Of a stretch of DNA of 64,000 nt, positions 6,201-13,385 are shown piece after piece; positions within the stretch are counted from its first letter, which is position 1, and each line of letters opens with the position of its first letter. This DNA is from Candidatus Thorarchaeota archaeon (lineage in GTDB: Archaea > Asgardarchaeota > Thorarchaeia > Thorarchaeales > Thorarchaeaceae): the NCBI GenBank assembly GCA_019057475.1, contig DXJO01000028.1, positions 1 to 64,000 of the forward strand, written 5' to 3'. The notes beneath the pieces were generated by a model. That model saw nothing but the letters and a program-made list of their open reading frames with translations. It made no database searches and had not been told where the DNA came from. The position numbers and the translations under genes are program-made.

Positions 6201-9108
6201 CTACAACGAGATGTATGGGCACAATGAGGCCTTCATCGACGGATTTTGGCAGGCAGTGGGTTGGTTTGAGCATTACTACACAGCTGAATATGACGGTCAT
6301 GATGTGATGCTTGTCACGCATAACACGCATCGCAGCTGGTATCATGAGAATGGTGCCGAGCTGGAGATGCCATACCCAGGTGCAAACGCTGAGTGGCACG
6401 ACGAGCTGAACAGGATTCAGAGTGATGGCGGAAAGGTACCAACTACCAAGTCACTTGTCTACGACGGCGTAACCTATCCAGTGTACAACACCACAGTGGA
6501 TGACTGCTATGTTGACATTGAAGGCACAACGTACTCCATCAACCACACACTCATGTTCCACACTGTGGCAAATGGCACCGATATCTGGTTGGAGGACTCG
6601 ACACCCGTCGGCTATCAGGCTGACGTCGGCACATTCGACAACAGTCTTGCATTCACCAATGTGGAACCCGTTCAGTACAACACTGACGATATGTGGGGTT
6701 GGCCACGCATGGACTGGGATAATGGCTACTACGTAGTCGATCTGTTCAACGGCACTACCTGGATTGCCAACTACACGAATGTCATGCTCCTATTCAAGTA
6801 TGATCTCGAAGGTGAGATCTTCTACTCTATGCAGGAGTGGCCATACTGGCACGAGCTGGGCAACGAGTCATGGTACTCGTACGTTGCCATCAACGGTACA
6901 GAGATTGAGGTACTAAGCCCAGATCCTCTTCCAAAGATGGCCTCCCATCTAGTATACACCTACTTCAATGGAAGCCATGATGTCTACGACTTCATGAGTG
7001 GGACTTATGCCATCCATTCGTGGGGCCCTTCGATTTGGGCGTTCAAGATACACAACGCTACATACAGCGGCGACCTGTTCTTGAACATGCAAGGTGGTGG
7101 CAGGGAGCTCTATGTCTTTGACTACCTTGGCACTCCTGTGTTGGCAACCCCGTCCTATGAGAGCATCCACAGATATCGTTTGAGGTGGGGTCACGCCCTG
7201 ATCTACGGGCCTACACCTATCGAGAGCTCGGTGCACAGGAACTTCTACGATCTTGTCATCGGAGTCCCCGAGTGGGGCATGTGGGGCATGCAGAATTGGG
7301 CGACCAACCCGGACAACGGGGCACTCGACCTAGATGGCAACCTCGACACCACTGATGACCAATACTTCGTACAAGAGGAGTATTCATCGATTGACAGCTG
7401 GACACACACCTGGGAAGCCCTATGGACCAACATCAACTGGGATCCCAACGCAACAGCGTGGGGCGATGAAATGAATATCCACTCTTGGATGGGTGTTGAT
7501 TCATTCACATGGACCTACGAGTGGAGTCAGTCCTTCGATTGGTACTTTGCCGGCAACATGAGCGCTTTGACTACTGGTCAAATGGATGCTGTGAGGGACA
7601 TTCTTCTGACGGAGGATGAAGAACCTCGACCAGGTTACTGGGACATCGCTTGGATGGCTCGAGACGTCACCTGGGAGGACATACTCGCAGATGCTGAGGC
7701 GAACGGTTGGGACTGGATAACCTCAAACGAGCAGACCTGGACTTGGCTTAGCTTCGGTGTTGGTCAGAACTATGGAACTACCGTACTGCAGGATGAAGTA
7801 GAGCACTGGCTTAACATTGGCATGCACTATGAGTTCAGCGGCCTTATGATCTGGGAAGACCTCAATGACGATGGTACGATGGGTGTTGACCTTTTCGATC
7901 CATCAGGCAGCGAACTTTCTCACTATTTGATGCCGGACTCTGTGGACAGCGTGTCCTTTGTCACTCCAGGCATGGCCTTTGGTGATTCCAACTCATCTGG
8001 ATGGATGAGTGTTGATATCACTGATGAAGTGACCTGGGGCGTGACGTTCCTTGGTGTCAACGGAACTGCCTTCCCATTCACCGAATGGGGATACTGGGGT
8101 TGGTACGATGGTGTCAATACTGGCTCGGACATGAGGACATTCGATGAGCGCCCGACTAAGGTGCGAATCGATGAGCTCTCATTCCTTGTGCACTTCCAAG
8201 GATACATCGATGAATCTGGTGAAACGTTGAATAACTACGCAGAAGTTAAGGTGGACAACTACGTCGGCAACTGGGATGTCGATATGATTGGCGGTCGCAG
8301 CAATCTCGAGAACAAGTCACTTGCGTTGAACTACTTCGCTGATGTAAACGTGCAGGACTTCGCTTTCAAGGCGAACGGCAATTTCATGTCTGGTGAGGAA
8401 ACAGTAAGCGCTGATACCTTTGCGTTTGAAACTGCTGGAGTCCAATTTGCTGAGATGATCATGGGTGGTGTCACCTATGACTGGAGCAAGAACACATCTG
8501 CTCCGTACGACGTCTTGAGCTACACTACGCCAGTAGGTACATTCCGTGCGGCCTTTGAGTCTGATAGTGGCCAGTCCGCTACTGCTTGGAGCTTCAGCTC
8601 CACCATGTTCTACGTGACCATAGGCTTCCCAGAATGGGACGGTTACAGCGTATATCAAGACCCGGTCTTCGTTAGTTACATCTCTGCGCACGGCACGGAG
8701 AGTGTTCCTGGAAAAGTCGAGTTTGGCGCTTTCAGCATCGGTCCAACGATCCCACACGCCACTGACACTGTGCAAGTGGGGGTTGATATCTACGCTGACG
8801 TGCAGGTGAACAGCGCTGACCTACTCTACGGCACAGATGGAGGGAACCTTGACCAATCGACCCCGATGTGGCAGGAAACTGACACCAGATGGGTTGGCAA
8901 CATCCCACCATACGACGATGGTGTGCAGGTCTTCTACAAGATGGTCGTGCACACTGACTACGGTGACTTTGAGTCACCATTAGGCTCCTACATCGTTGGA
9001 CAAGGCATTGTGGGTCCAGATGGTGGACTCGATATGATAGTCCTCCTTGGAGGATTTGCAGTCCTTGTGATTCTTGTTGTTGTTCTGGCAAGAAGACGGC
9101 GACGATAG
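3298..9108 (+). CDS. Giant Trp/Tyr-rich cell-surface protein with C-terminal anchor
   Basis: 1936 aa when started at ATG 3298, which follows GGAAGGGGACA and opens a classic signal peptide (MQRNQTKRTLISLVAIAVF, cleavage after SMVYASS or nearby); a longer TTG start at 3235 is less likely. The mature chain is extraordinarily rich in Trp, Tyr, Asp, Asn and Gly, with dozens of N-x-S/T sequons, and looks beta-rich. At least three regions share a Cys plus 'F.V.F' pattern (near residues ~190-330, ~455-600 and ~700-800), suggesting divergent internal repeats of about 250-300 aa. Ca-binding-like loops appear (DLDGNLDTTDD; DLNDDGTMGVD). It ends with one TM helix (MIVLLGGFAVLVILVVVLA) and RRRRR, the usual archaeal membrane anchor. 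I infer a surface-layer or extracellular scaffold or adhesin; no enzyme motif is seen. A clean hairpin terminator follows, so it is transcribed alone. Confidence 0.85.
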   Translation: MQRNQTKRTLISLVAIAVFLFSMVYASSNATLPIHPVSDSVLEFTYAQDPDPQYEPEAGTHVWWDQNSNSTSDEWSWDHRNWLFGPSPTFEVFHEDGSLLTGDSYAEIGEVIHFVVTVPKNVFTEDADLGRVSVHGWYTTADWNFTANFNMDFDANPYAFDRWMAGSWQYNSTEEFGPPQPSFLNITPEQCSNTSDASNYYIDFAVSFTGDAPQGLYQIDMSVEDTNGNWIGSYNYGSGWDFKGIAVGMHADLAWAHSFGGGYTLQKIDLEGDPLYSVSRGMDFIMRFNISGDEPEFVRLRFHIPSGIDVWVNETGWHDELVTSNGGWQFDEVLETYVWNDTIEVTTLEQVYGEYQRREWVNIGTSEEINVTRLWDYWDDEIEEWVYEIVNETWWIEKEFIFEYNGTHFETYYGYTYWGYPYEEYIPGTWNEEITVLEPIPEDMPIFYELNTSQCSAATIGPEFVVEFIGHFTDEMPVSNMYQNFMFQDEVMGPDNYQYWPATHGEYPKQTQSEYEMAKQIAIETPVTIAKLLRADGTEPTGWMFQIDKGDDFMISGRLQGGGSVADDIDASQLALNAYSGYWTEDEWGWSELTYEVSIDMDGIPTFRAFNRTEKNNYTHGVYEDWILTNSTGWFYAYNETTGMWDWAYGNYTDWQWVEVEGWHWAWWYYNHLTGEWQEKYIPHRSAETVIPADFCTISGFTSLVDEGDLYVTFLVNMTESVPDTNYWWEFAFMNNTWYQDYSSEYGEHEVLSWEREWVYSFDYLGDKVYMEPFVKNQLVYQFTNGSLSSDYMIGFESPYIVLGDEELPIKVRENYDPWSSTTWTEMFFYDHWDPGTGNDYYYYELLNDTKILVTYTDTVYIYNVTTTTGDSFLTAMEWDWGYQSYGTHHDYWVDLNGSVHQGGIEYQRWNLLDFEFHDKVEISYHDEGWFVRYGPTDNIMLISNFWWESLDNTYYMTSLDGNLYQVIYNEMYGHNEAFIDGFWQAVGWFEHYYTAEYDGHDVMLVTHNTHRSWYHENGAELEMPYPGANAEWHDELNRIQSDGGKVPTTKSLVYDGVTYPVYNTTVDDCYVDIEGTTYSINHTLMFHTVANGTDIWLEDSTPVGYQADVGTFDNSLAFTNVEPVQYNTDDMWGWPRMDWDNGYYVVDLFNGTTWIANYTNVMLLFKYDLEGEIFYSMQEWPYWHELGNESWYSYVAINGTEIEVLSPDPLPKMASHLVYTYFNGSHDVYDFMSGTYAIHSWGPSIWAFKIHNATYSGDLFLNMQGGGRELYVFDYLGTPVLATPSYESIHRYRLRWGHALIYGPTPIESSVHRNFYDLVIGVPEWGMWGMQNWATNPDNGALDLDGNLDTTDDQYFVQEEYSSIDSWTHTWEALWTNINWDPNATAWGDEMNIHSWMGVDSFTWTYEWSQSFDWYFAGNMSALTTGQMDAVRDILLTEDEEPRPGYWDIAWMARDVTWEDILADAEANGWDWITSNEQTWTWLSFGVGQNYGTTVLQDEVEHWLNIGMHYEFSGLMIWEDLNDDGTMGVDLFDPSGSELSHYLMPDSVDSVSFVTPGMAFGDSNSSGWMSVDITDEVTWGVTFLGVNGTAFPFTEWGYWGWYDGVNTGSDMRTFDERPTKVRIDELSFLVHFQGYIDESGETLNNYAEVKVDNYVGNWDVDMIGGRSNLENKSLALNYFADVNVQDFAFKANGNFMSGEETVSADTFAFETAGVQFAEMIMGGVTYDWSKNTSAPYDVLSYTTPVGTFRAAFESDSGQSATAWSFSSTMFYVTIGFPEWDGYSVYQDPVFVSYISAHGTESVPGKVEFGAFSIGPTIPHATDTVQVGVDIYADVQVNSADLLYGTDGGNLDQSTPMWQETDTRWVGNIPPYDDGVQVFYKMVVHTDYGDFESPLGSYIVGQGIVGPDGGLDMIVLLGGFAVLVILVVVLARRRRR

Positions 9109-9114
9109 GATATA

Positions 9115-9148
9115 GAAGAGGGGCAGATTCCCCTCTTCGCCCTTTTTT
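9115..9148 (+). terminator. Hairpin plus T-run terminator after the giant protein
   Basis: GAAGAGGGG (9115-9123) pairs perfectly with CCCCTCTTC (9130-9138) around a 6-base loop, followed by a run of Ts. Confidence 0.75.
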
Positions 9149-9170
9149 CTTTCTTATTAGATTGATGAAT

Positions 9171-9578
9171 CTACTCGATGTCGAGTGCTGGTGCTAGTTT
9201 TGTTCTCCAGAACTTGATTCCGGCTATGTGAGCAGCATACGTTGAGCTGAATGCATCATAAGAGATGCCAATCACAGGGATTACGCTTCTTGTCATCAGA
9301 CAGTTCTTCTTATCGATTCCGAAATTCACTTCAACAAGCGACGCATTAGCCTTCAGTAGTTTCTCGTAGACGTGGTTTCTTTCCTTCTTGGAAATGCTCG
9401 AGAGATCCATTAGCCTGGTGGTAAGAGTTATCCAATTCTTACCTGGGAATACCTCTATCTCCTTTGTTTCAGTGAGCGTATACGGATGGAGGCTGAAGGT
9501 CTTTCGACCATGCTCCTCAAAGCTGACCTCCATTCGCTTCAGGTATTCCTTGGCAATGAACCAGGTTGTGCTCATCAT
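9171..9578 (-). CDS. YbjN/chaperone-like fold hypothetical protein
   Basis: 135 aa, cytosolic. The order of helix (WFIAKEYLKRM), strands (FSLHPYTL; WITLTTRLMDL), a short helix with SKKERNHVYEKLLKANASL, strands, and a terminal helix after a central VIPVIGISYDAFS matches the YbjN / type III-chaperone-like alpha-beta fold that is widespread in archaea as uncharacterised proteins. No catalytic residues. Start ATG at 9578 with a GAAGAGAG purine tract upstream. It converges on the giant surface gene, with about 20 bp between the terminator hairpin and its stop. Fold call is inference from pattern. Confidence 0.55.
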   Translation of the reverse strand: MMSTTWFIAKEYLKRMEVSFEEHGRKTFSLHPYTLTETKEIEVFPGKNWITLTTRLMDLSSISKKERNHVYEKLLKANASLVEVNFGIDKKNCLMTRSVIPVIGISYDAFSSTYAAHIAGIKFWRTKLAPALDIE

Positions 9579-9868
9579 TGTTCTCTCTTCCGTCTAGGAG
9601 CGACTCCTCTCTCTAAGTCACGTCTGAGCGAATGACCTAGTTGCTAGAATATTCTCACATTACTAGTAAAAGTCTTCGCCTTCATAGGCAAATTAGAAAA
9701 ACGCTTCAAAATCAGTATTTAGTGAGGCGACATATGATCAAGCCCCTCGAAATTCTTCAACGCGAAATCATGGTTAGTGAAGAAAAACTAGGCCAACAAC
9801 ATGGATGGTTGGACACACTGGATACATGATATTTGCAGGACTACGCGCAGAAACTGACGAGTTGTTCT
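9579..9868. other. AT-rich gap, no supportable gene
   Basis: A 62-codon plus-strand frame exists (9641-9829) but it has no ribosome site, no domain-like composition and no conserved-looking segment. I see no RNA-like fold or repeat here. Confidence 0.4.
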
Positions 9869-9997
9869 CTAAACCTGCCGTTTCTTCCAGAATACAAATA
9901 CCACAAGCAGAACCATGAAGATCGAACTAGGAATCATAATTCCAAGAAATATTGAAATCGGACCCGAATCGACGGATGTTGGAGTTGCAAGGTTCAT
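9869..9997 (-). CDS. Small TM protein or remnant of a membrane-anchored protein
   Basis: 42 aa from ATG 9997: a short Pro/Ser-rich start (MNLATPTSVDSGP), a TM helix (IFLGIMIPSSIFMVLLVVF) and a basic end WKKRQV. That layout equals the C-terminal anchor of the large secreted proteins in this window. The frame stays open upstream for another ~22 codons to a TGA near 10080 without a good start, so this may be the 3' relic of a lost larger surface protein rather than a working gene. Confidence 0.35.
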   Translation of the reverse strand: MNLATPTSVDSGPISIFLGIMIPSSIFMVLLVVFVFWKKRQV

Positions 9998-10118
9998 AAG
10001 TCCATCAGCAATAATGTATATGGAAGTCCAGAGTAAGGTACTAAGATTAAGCCGAATGTATATCCAACAATGATTCTTTAGTCAAGACATGGCTCAAGCA
10101 TAAAGGAGCCATTACAAC

Positions 10119-10988
10119 TTGAGAACATGTGCAAAGTGTGGAAGAGCAAATGATGTACTACGGAAGCACTGCACTCGATGCGGAGCCTCTCTCCTGAAAG
10201 CGGCAGAGGACTCGAAACCATCTGCGTCTATCCCCAAATCAGGAAGAGTAGTCACTGGACCTACCCTTGAGGAAGTCGAGGAACCAGAAGAGGTCGTGAG
10301 TCCAGAGCCAGTGCAGGTTGATTACGAAGAGGGAACGGAAGTAGTAAAACAGATACTTGAGAGGGTCAAAGCAGCTGAAACTCGTACAACGGGCGAAGAG
10401 GCTGCATCGCAGCCAGAAACTGATGTTGAGGTTCTAGAAGAAGAACCCCCAGAGGAGATGGCTGAACCGATGATTCCCGAGGAACCTACGGCTGAAGCTG
10501 AAATACCACGTGACGAGCCAACAGCCCCCCCACCTGAGGAGATGCGTGGACAAGAACCCGCTCCCGTAGCTCCCCCTTCGATGGTTTCCGCGGCTGTTGA
10601 GGACCACCTTCGAGACGAGAAGATCAGGAATCTAGAATCCAACATTAAGGCCTACAATGTTGAACGTGCGCAGCTACAGTCCGAGTTGGACAAGTTGTGC
10701 TCTCGTCTTGACGAAGGAGTCGAACGTTACCGCACCGTTGCTGAAACCAAACGAACCCGTGCTGAAAGGATAGAACGTGAGTTGAGTCTTGCGAAGAAAG
10801 AGTACAATGATGCTAACAAGGAGTACAAGAACGCAGAAAACCGCAGGAACAAGGAATTGTCAAATGCCGAGAAACGGATTCGTGACATGGATAAGCGAGT
10901 CAAGAAGGCTCAGGATGCAAGAGATAAACGGCTTCGGGATCTGGAAAAAGAGCGGTTGAAGCGCGAAGAAGAAGCAAAGAAAGGCTAG
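10119..10988 (+). CDS. Zinc-ribbon, acidic-linker, coiled-coil protein
   Basis: 289 aa from a TTG start; the Shine-Dalgarno AAAGGAG ten bases upstream decides it, since the nearby ATG is out of frame. Residues 4-21 form a rubredoxin-like zinc ribbon (CAKCGRAN...CTRCGASLL). Residues ~35-155 are a low-complexity Pro/Glu-rich linker with many EEP/PEE runs. From ~165 to the end is a long highly charged coiled coil (ERAQLQSELDKLCSRL through repeated KE/ER heptads). This three-part layout (ribbon, disordered acidic linker, coiled coil) is common among Asgard and other archaeal proteins of unknown role, perhaps scaffolds. No membrane segment. Confidence 0.7.
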   Translation: MRTCAKCGRANDVLRKHCTRCGASLLKAAEDSKPSASIPKSGRVVTGPTLEEVEEPEEVVSPEPVQVDYEEGTEVVKQILERVKAAETRTTGEEAASQPETDVEVLEEEPPEEMAEPMIPEEPTAEAEIPRDEPTAPPPEEMRGQEPAPVAPPSMVSAAVEDHLRDEKIRNLESNIKAYNVERAQLQSELDKLCSRLDEGVERYRTVAETKRTRAERIERELSLAKKEYNDANKEYKNAENRRNKELSNAEKRIRDMDKRVKKAQDARDKRLRDLEKERLKREEEAKKG

Positions 10989-11278
10989 GCAATTAGGCCA
11001 TACTATTGGGTGGATGTAGACTTACCAGTGGGTCAAACAGCACAACACCCTAGATGACTGGATATTGCTCGGTGATATATCTCATAAAAGAATAGAGGCA
11101 GGTGGCTGTCATGCCTTCAACCATACAGCTCGGGAGGTAGACCCCTATTACTCCGTCTAATACTCCTGAAAACACAACCTCGAATCTCGAGACTCAGAAT
11201 CTCAATGCCCGAGAAGCAACGTGAGCGTTTTCTTTTTCTCACTAGATCGCCTGACAGAATCTGTATTAGATTCAAGTA
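10989..11278. other. Intergenic stretch without recognisable features
   Basis: Between the coiled-coil gene and the minus-strand terminator. I found no ORF with coding character, no repeat array and no convincing RNA fold. Confidence 0.4.
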
Positions 11279-11319
11279 TTAAAAAAATAGAATGCCCTAC
11301 TCAGCGTATGGCTGAGTAG
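11279..11319 (-). terminator. Terminator of the small secreted protein gene
   Basis: CTACTCAGC (11297-11305) pairs with GCTGAGTAG (11311-11319); on the minus strand the stem is followed by a T-run (the A-run at about 11279-11287 on the plus strand). Confidence 0.7.
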
Positions 11320-11340
11320 AGCTAGCAATTTGCAGTGCTA

Positions 11341-11913
11341 CTACGGCATATAGGGCATCATCCCGTTAGGGAGGAAATTATAGTCGACGCCTGGTGTGAC
11401 ATCGCGTGAACCGAACTCTGGGTGTGGGCCTCCGTCAAATGTGAAGGAAGTCCTTGCTGTGTGTCTCAACCAGACCACCTTTGTTGGGTGTTCACTACCA
11501 TCATCAACGCTCACCATCTCATGACGATGCACGTAACCTAGACTAGCATATGATTCTGCTTTCTCAGGGCTCCACGTGTCTATGATGGCATGAACAATCC
11601 AGAGGAGTTCTCCATCACCTGCGTCTGATGACCACCAACTAGCTGCGCCAAATGGACCGGTGTTGTAATGTTTCCCAACCAACTGATTTGGTCCCGCTTG
11701 GACCCAGTAGTGGCCAGGGATATCAGTTGCTCCACCAGCTCCATCTGGAGCACCAGCCATGTAGTAGTTCTCTCCGTCAACGAGTATCGTTATCCCGTGG
11801 ACGAATCCGTCGCTCTCAATGTCGTTCGAAGTTGGTGTTGCAGCTGCTGATACCATAGGTATCGTAAGTGCTGCAACGATCAACACAACGAAGGTTAGCA
11901 TAGATTTCTTCAA
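11341..11913 (-). CDS. Secreted protein of unknown function
   Basis: 190 aa from a TTG start at 11913, chosen because GGAGA lies 7-8 bases upstream and the translation then opens with a textbook signal peptide (MKKSMLTFVVLIVAALTIP, cleavage around MVSAAA). The longer ATG ORF to 11985 adds a Cys-rich stretch that would bury the signal. The mature domain (~165 aa) is Gly/Asp/His/Trp-rich, has no Cys and no C-terminal anchor, so it is probably released or loosely attached. Motifs such as ILVDGENYYMAGAPDG and LLWIVHAIIDTWSPEKAE suggest a compact beta-rich domain; no family recognised. Own terminator, single-gene unit. Confidence 0.65.
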   Translation of the reverse strand: MKKSMLTFVVLIVAALTIPMVSAAATPTSNDIESDGFVHGITILVDGENYYMAGAPDGAGGATDIPGHYWVQAGPNQLVGKHYNTGPFGAASWWSSDAGDGELLWIVHAIIDTWSPEKAESYASLGYVHRHEMVSVDDGSEHPTKVVWLRHTARTSFTFDGGPHPEFGSRDVTPGVDYNFLPNGMMPYMP

Positions 11914-12056
11914 ATTAGTATCTCCAAAGATATTGTATCTATCATTACACACATAACAATAGTTAATAACGATTTCCTCGAACATTTCAGGATGACCTTG
12001 AAACTATCAAGGGATTGGAGATAGTGATGGGTCATCTGTGAGGAAGTTGGAAGAAA

Positions 12057-12713
12057 ATGAAGACTCTACATATCGCTACAGTTGGTGAAGATACGGAAAC
12101 GGTCCTTGTGGGGATGAAAAATGTTCCAACGCACAGATTGGATCTTATTTGCTTACATGAACACAGGGATTCTGTGAATGCCTTCGCACTAAACTTGGAG
12201 AAGACTCTCAAAATAGATGTGGATGTCCATGTTGTTGATGGTAAGATAGTAGAAGGCGTTCTTGAAACGGTTGCAGATATCTTGAATGAACACAATGGGA
12301 AATTCGATGATGTGGTGCTGAATGTTGCTGGTGGAGAGAAGGTCTTAACCTGTGCAGCCGTCACTGCAGCATTCTTCAATGGACTCAAGGCCTTTCATCT
12401 GAAAAACGAAACTCCAGTAATGCTTCCAGTTATGAAGGTCAAATACAGCGACATAATCTCGAAGGCGAAGATGGCTGTAATCAAGGCAATCCATGATGCG
12501 GGTGGAGCAATTCAAAGTCTAGGTCAGCTGAGTGACATCTCAGGCTATGGAAGACCTCTACTAAGCTACCACATCTGGGGTGATGATGAGTCACGAGGAC
12601 TGGTTGAACTCGGTCTTGTAGAAGCTGAACGTGGAAGGCATGGACGACTTGAAGCCCGCCTTACAGTACTGGGCAGAGCGATGGTTCTAGCTCAGTCATC
12701 AACTGATCGTTAG
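12057..12713 (+). CDS. CARF-domain winged-HTH regulator (Csa3-like / DUF6293-like)
   Basis: 218 aa. The N-terminal ~130 residues show a Rossmann-like CARF pattern: TLHIATVGEDTETVLVGM at the start, a ligand-loop segment NVAGGEKVLTCAAVTAAFF and alternating strands and helices. Residues ~140-215 form a winged helix (AKMAVIKAIHDAGGAIQ, LGQLSDISGYGRPLLSYHI, LVELGLVEAERGRHGRL with an LTVLGRAM tail). CARF-wHTH proteins such as Csa3 sense cyclic oligoadenylate or related nucleotides and control CRISPR or other stress genes. No CRISPR array or cas gene lies in the window, so this is an orphan regulator here. Function by family analogy; the CARF call is from motif order. Confidence 0.7.
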   Translation: MKTLHIATVGEDTETVLVGMKNVPTHRLDLICLHEHRDSVNAFALNLEKTLKIDVDVHVVDGKIVEGVLETVADILNEHNGKFDDVVLNVAGGEKVLTCAAVTAAFFNGLKAFHLKNETPVMLPVMKVKYSDIISKAKMAVIKAIHDAGGAIQSLGQLSDISGYGRPLLSYHIWGDDESRGLVELGLVEAERGRHGRLEARLTVLGRAMVLAQSSTDR

Positions 12714-12829
12714 AACTTGAAATGCTATAGAAGCATCTCATGTTCGTTAAAGGGAATTAAGATTACATACAGTATAGTTTAGAAACAGGATGATTATGTT
12801 CAAGGGGATTCATTTCTACTCAATTCTGT

Positions 12830-13186
12830 TCATATTTGGAATTCTAGGTGGTCTTCCATTGTTTCTGGAACCGGTCCAGTTAGCATGATTTGATTGCGAC
12901 TATCAAGTGAGTTGTTGAAATATGAAAGCGGGTTAGCTACTAGTAGATGATTTCCAGTTGCGAAGACTAAGTAACCAATAACCGGCACTGTTTTCCTAAT
13001 GAGATTCTCATTGCTCTCGCCAGTTACATCGGCAATGCTTAATGGCACATCTTCAAATGATACGGAATTGTCTAACACCGTGAAGTACGCCAATGTTGCA
13101 ACGTTTGTAGCAGCGAGCATTACGACCAAAAGAATCAAGGCAGTTGGTCTTTAACTTTTTTTCTTACTTTTCCCTTTCTTAGACAT
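12830..13186 (-). pseudogene. Small membrane protein gene with an in-frame stop
   Basis: From an ATG at 13186 the frame reads MSKKGKSKKKS, then TAA (13151-13153), then continues without shift as RPTALILLVVMLAATNVATL and ~90 further residues to TGA at 12830. The Lys-rich start followed by a TM helix is the normal layout of a type II membrane or signal-anchored protein, so the TAA looks like a single nonsense change (for example of a Lys codon). A TTG at 13138 could still start a 102-aa product without the basic N-terminus. The extracytoplasmic part has no known domain. Confidence 0.5.
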
Positions 13187-13330
13187 AGCGTTGACATCTA
13201 CAGAACTAGTATTTGAGTAGGCACCATTACATTCCATTGTAATAAACACAACCTAACTTCAAACATATTGATGAAAATACACTAATACGACTTTGAATGG
13301 ATGATGCATTGACAAGCTAGAAATTCAGTC

Positions 13331-13350
13331 GAGTAACTTATTAGTTACTC
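13331..13350 (+). promoter_or_regulatory. Dyad GAGTAACT-TATT-AGTTACTC before the binding-protein gene
   Basis: Perfect 8-bp arms with a 4-base AT centre, 35 bp before the TTG start at 13386. The AT centre could be part of the TATA box, so a bound regulator would block initiation. Confidence 0.5.
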
Positions 13351-13385
13351 ATCGTGGATATTCCCAAACACTTGGAGGGTGTTGA

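Noticed and set aside
8317-8775. 152-codon minus-strand ORF inside the giant surface protein gene
   Set aside because: Shadow of a well-supported coding frame, without ribosome site or family resemblance; the same holds for other antisense frames across 3.4-9.1 kb.
9641-9829. 62-codon plus-strand ORF
   Set aside because: No Shine-Dalgarno or TATA element in place, no recognisable composition or fold, flanked by non-coding sequence.
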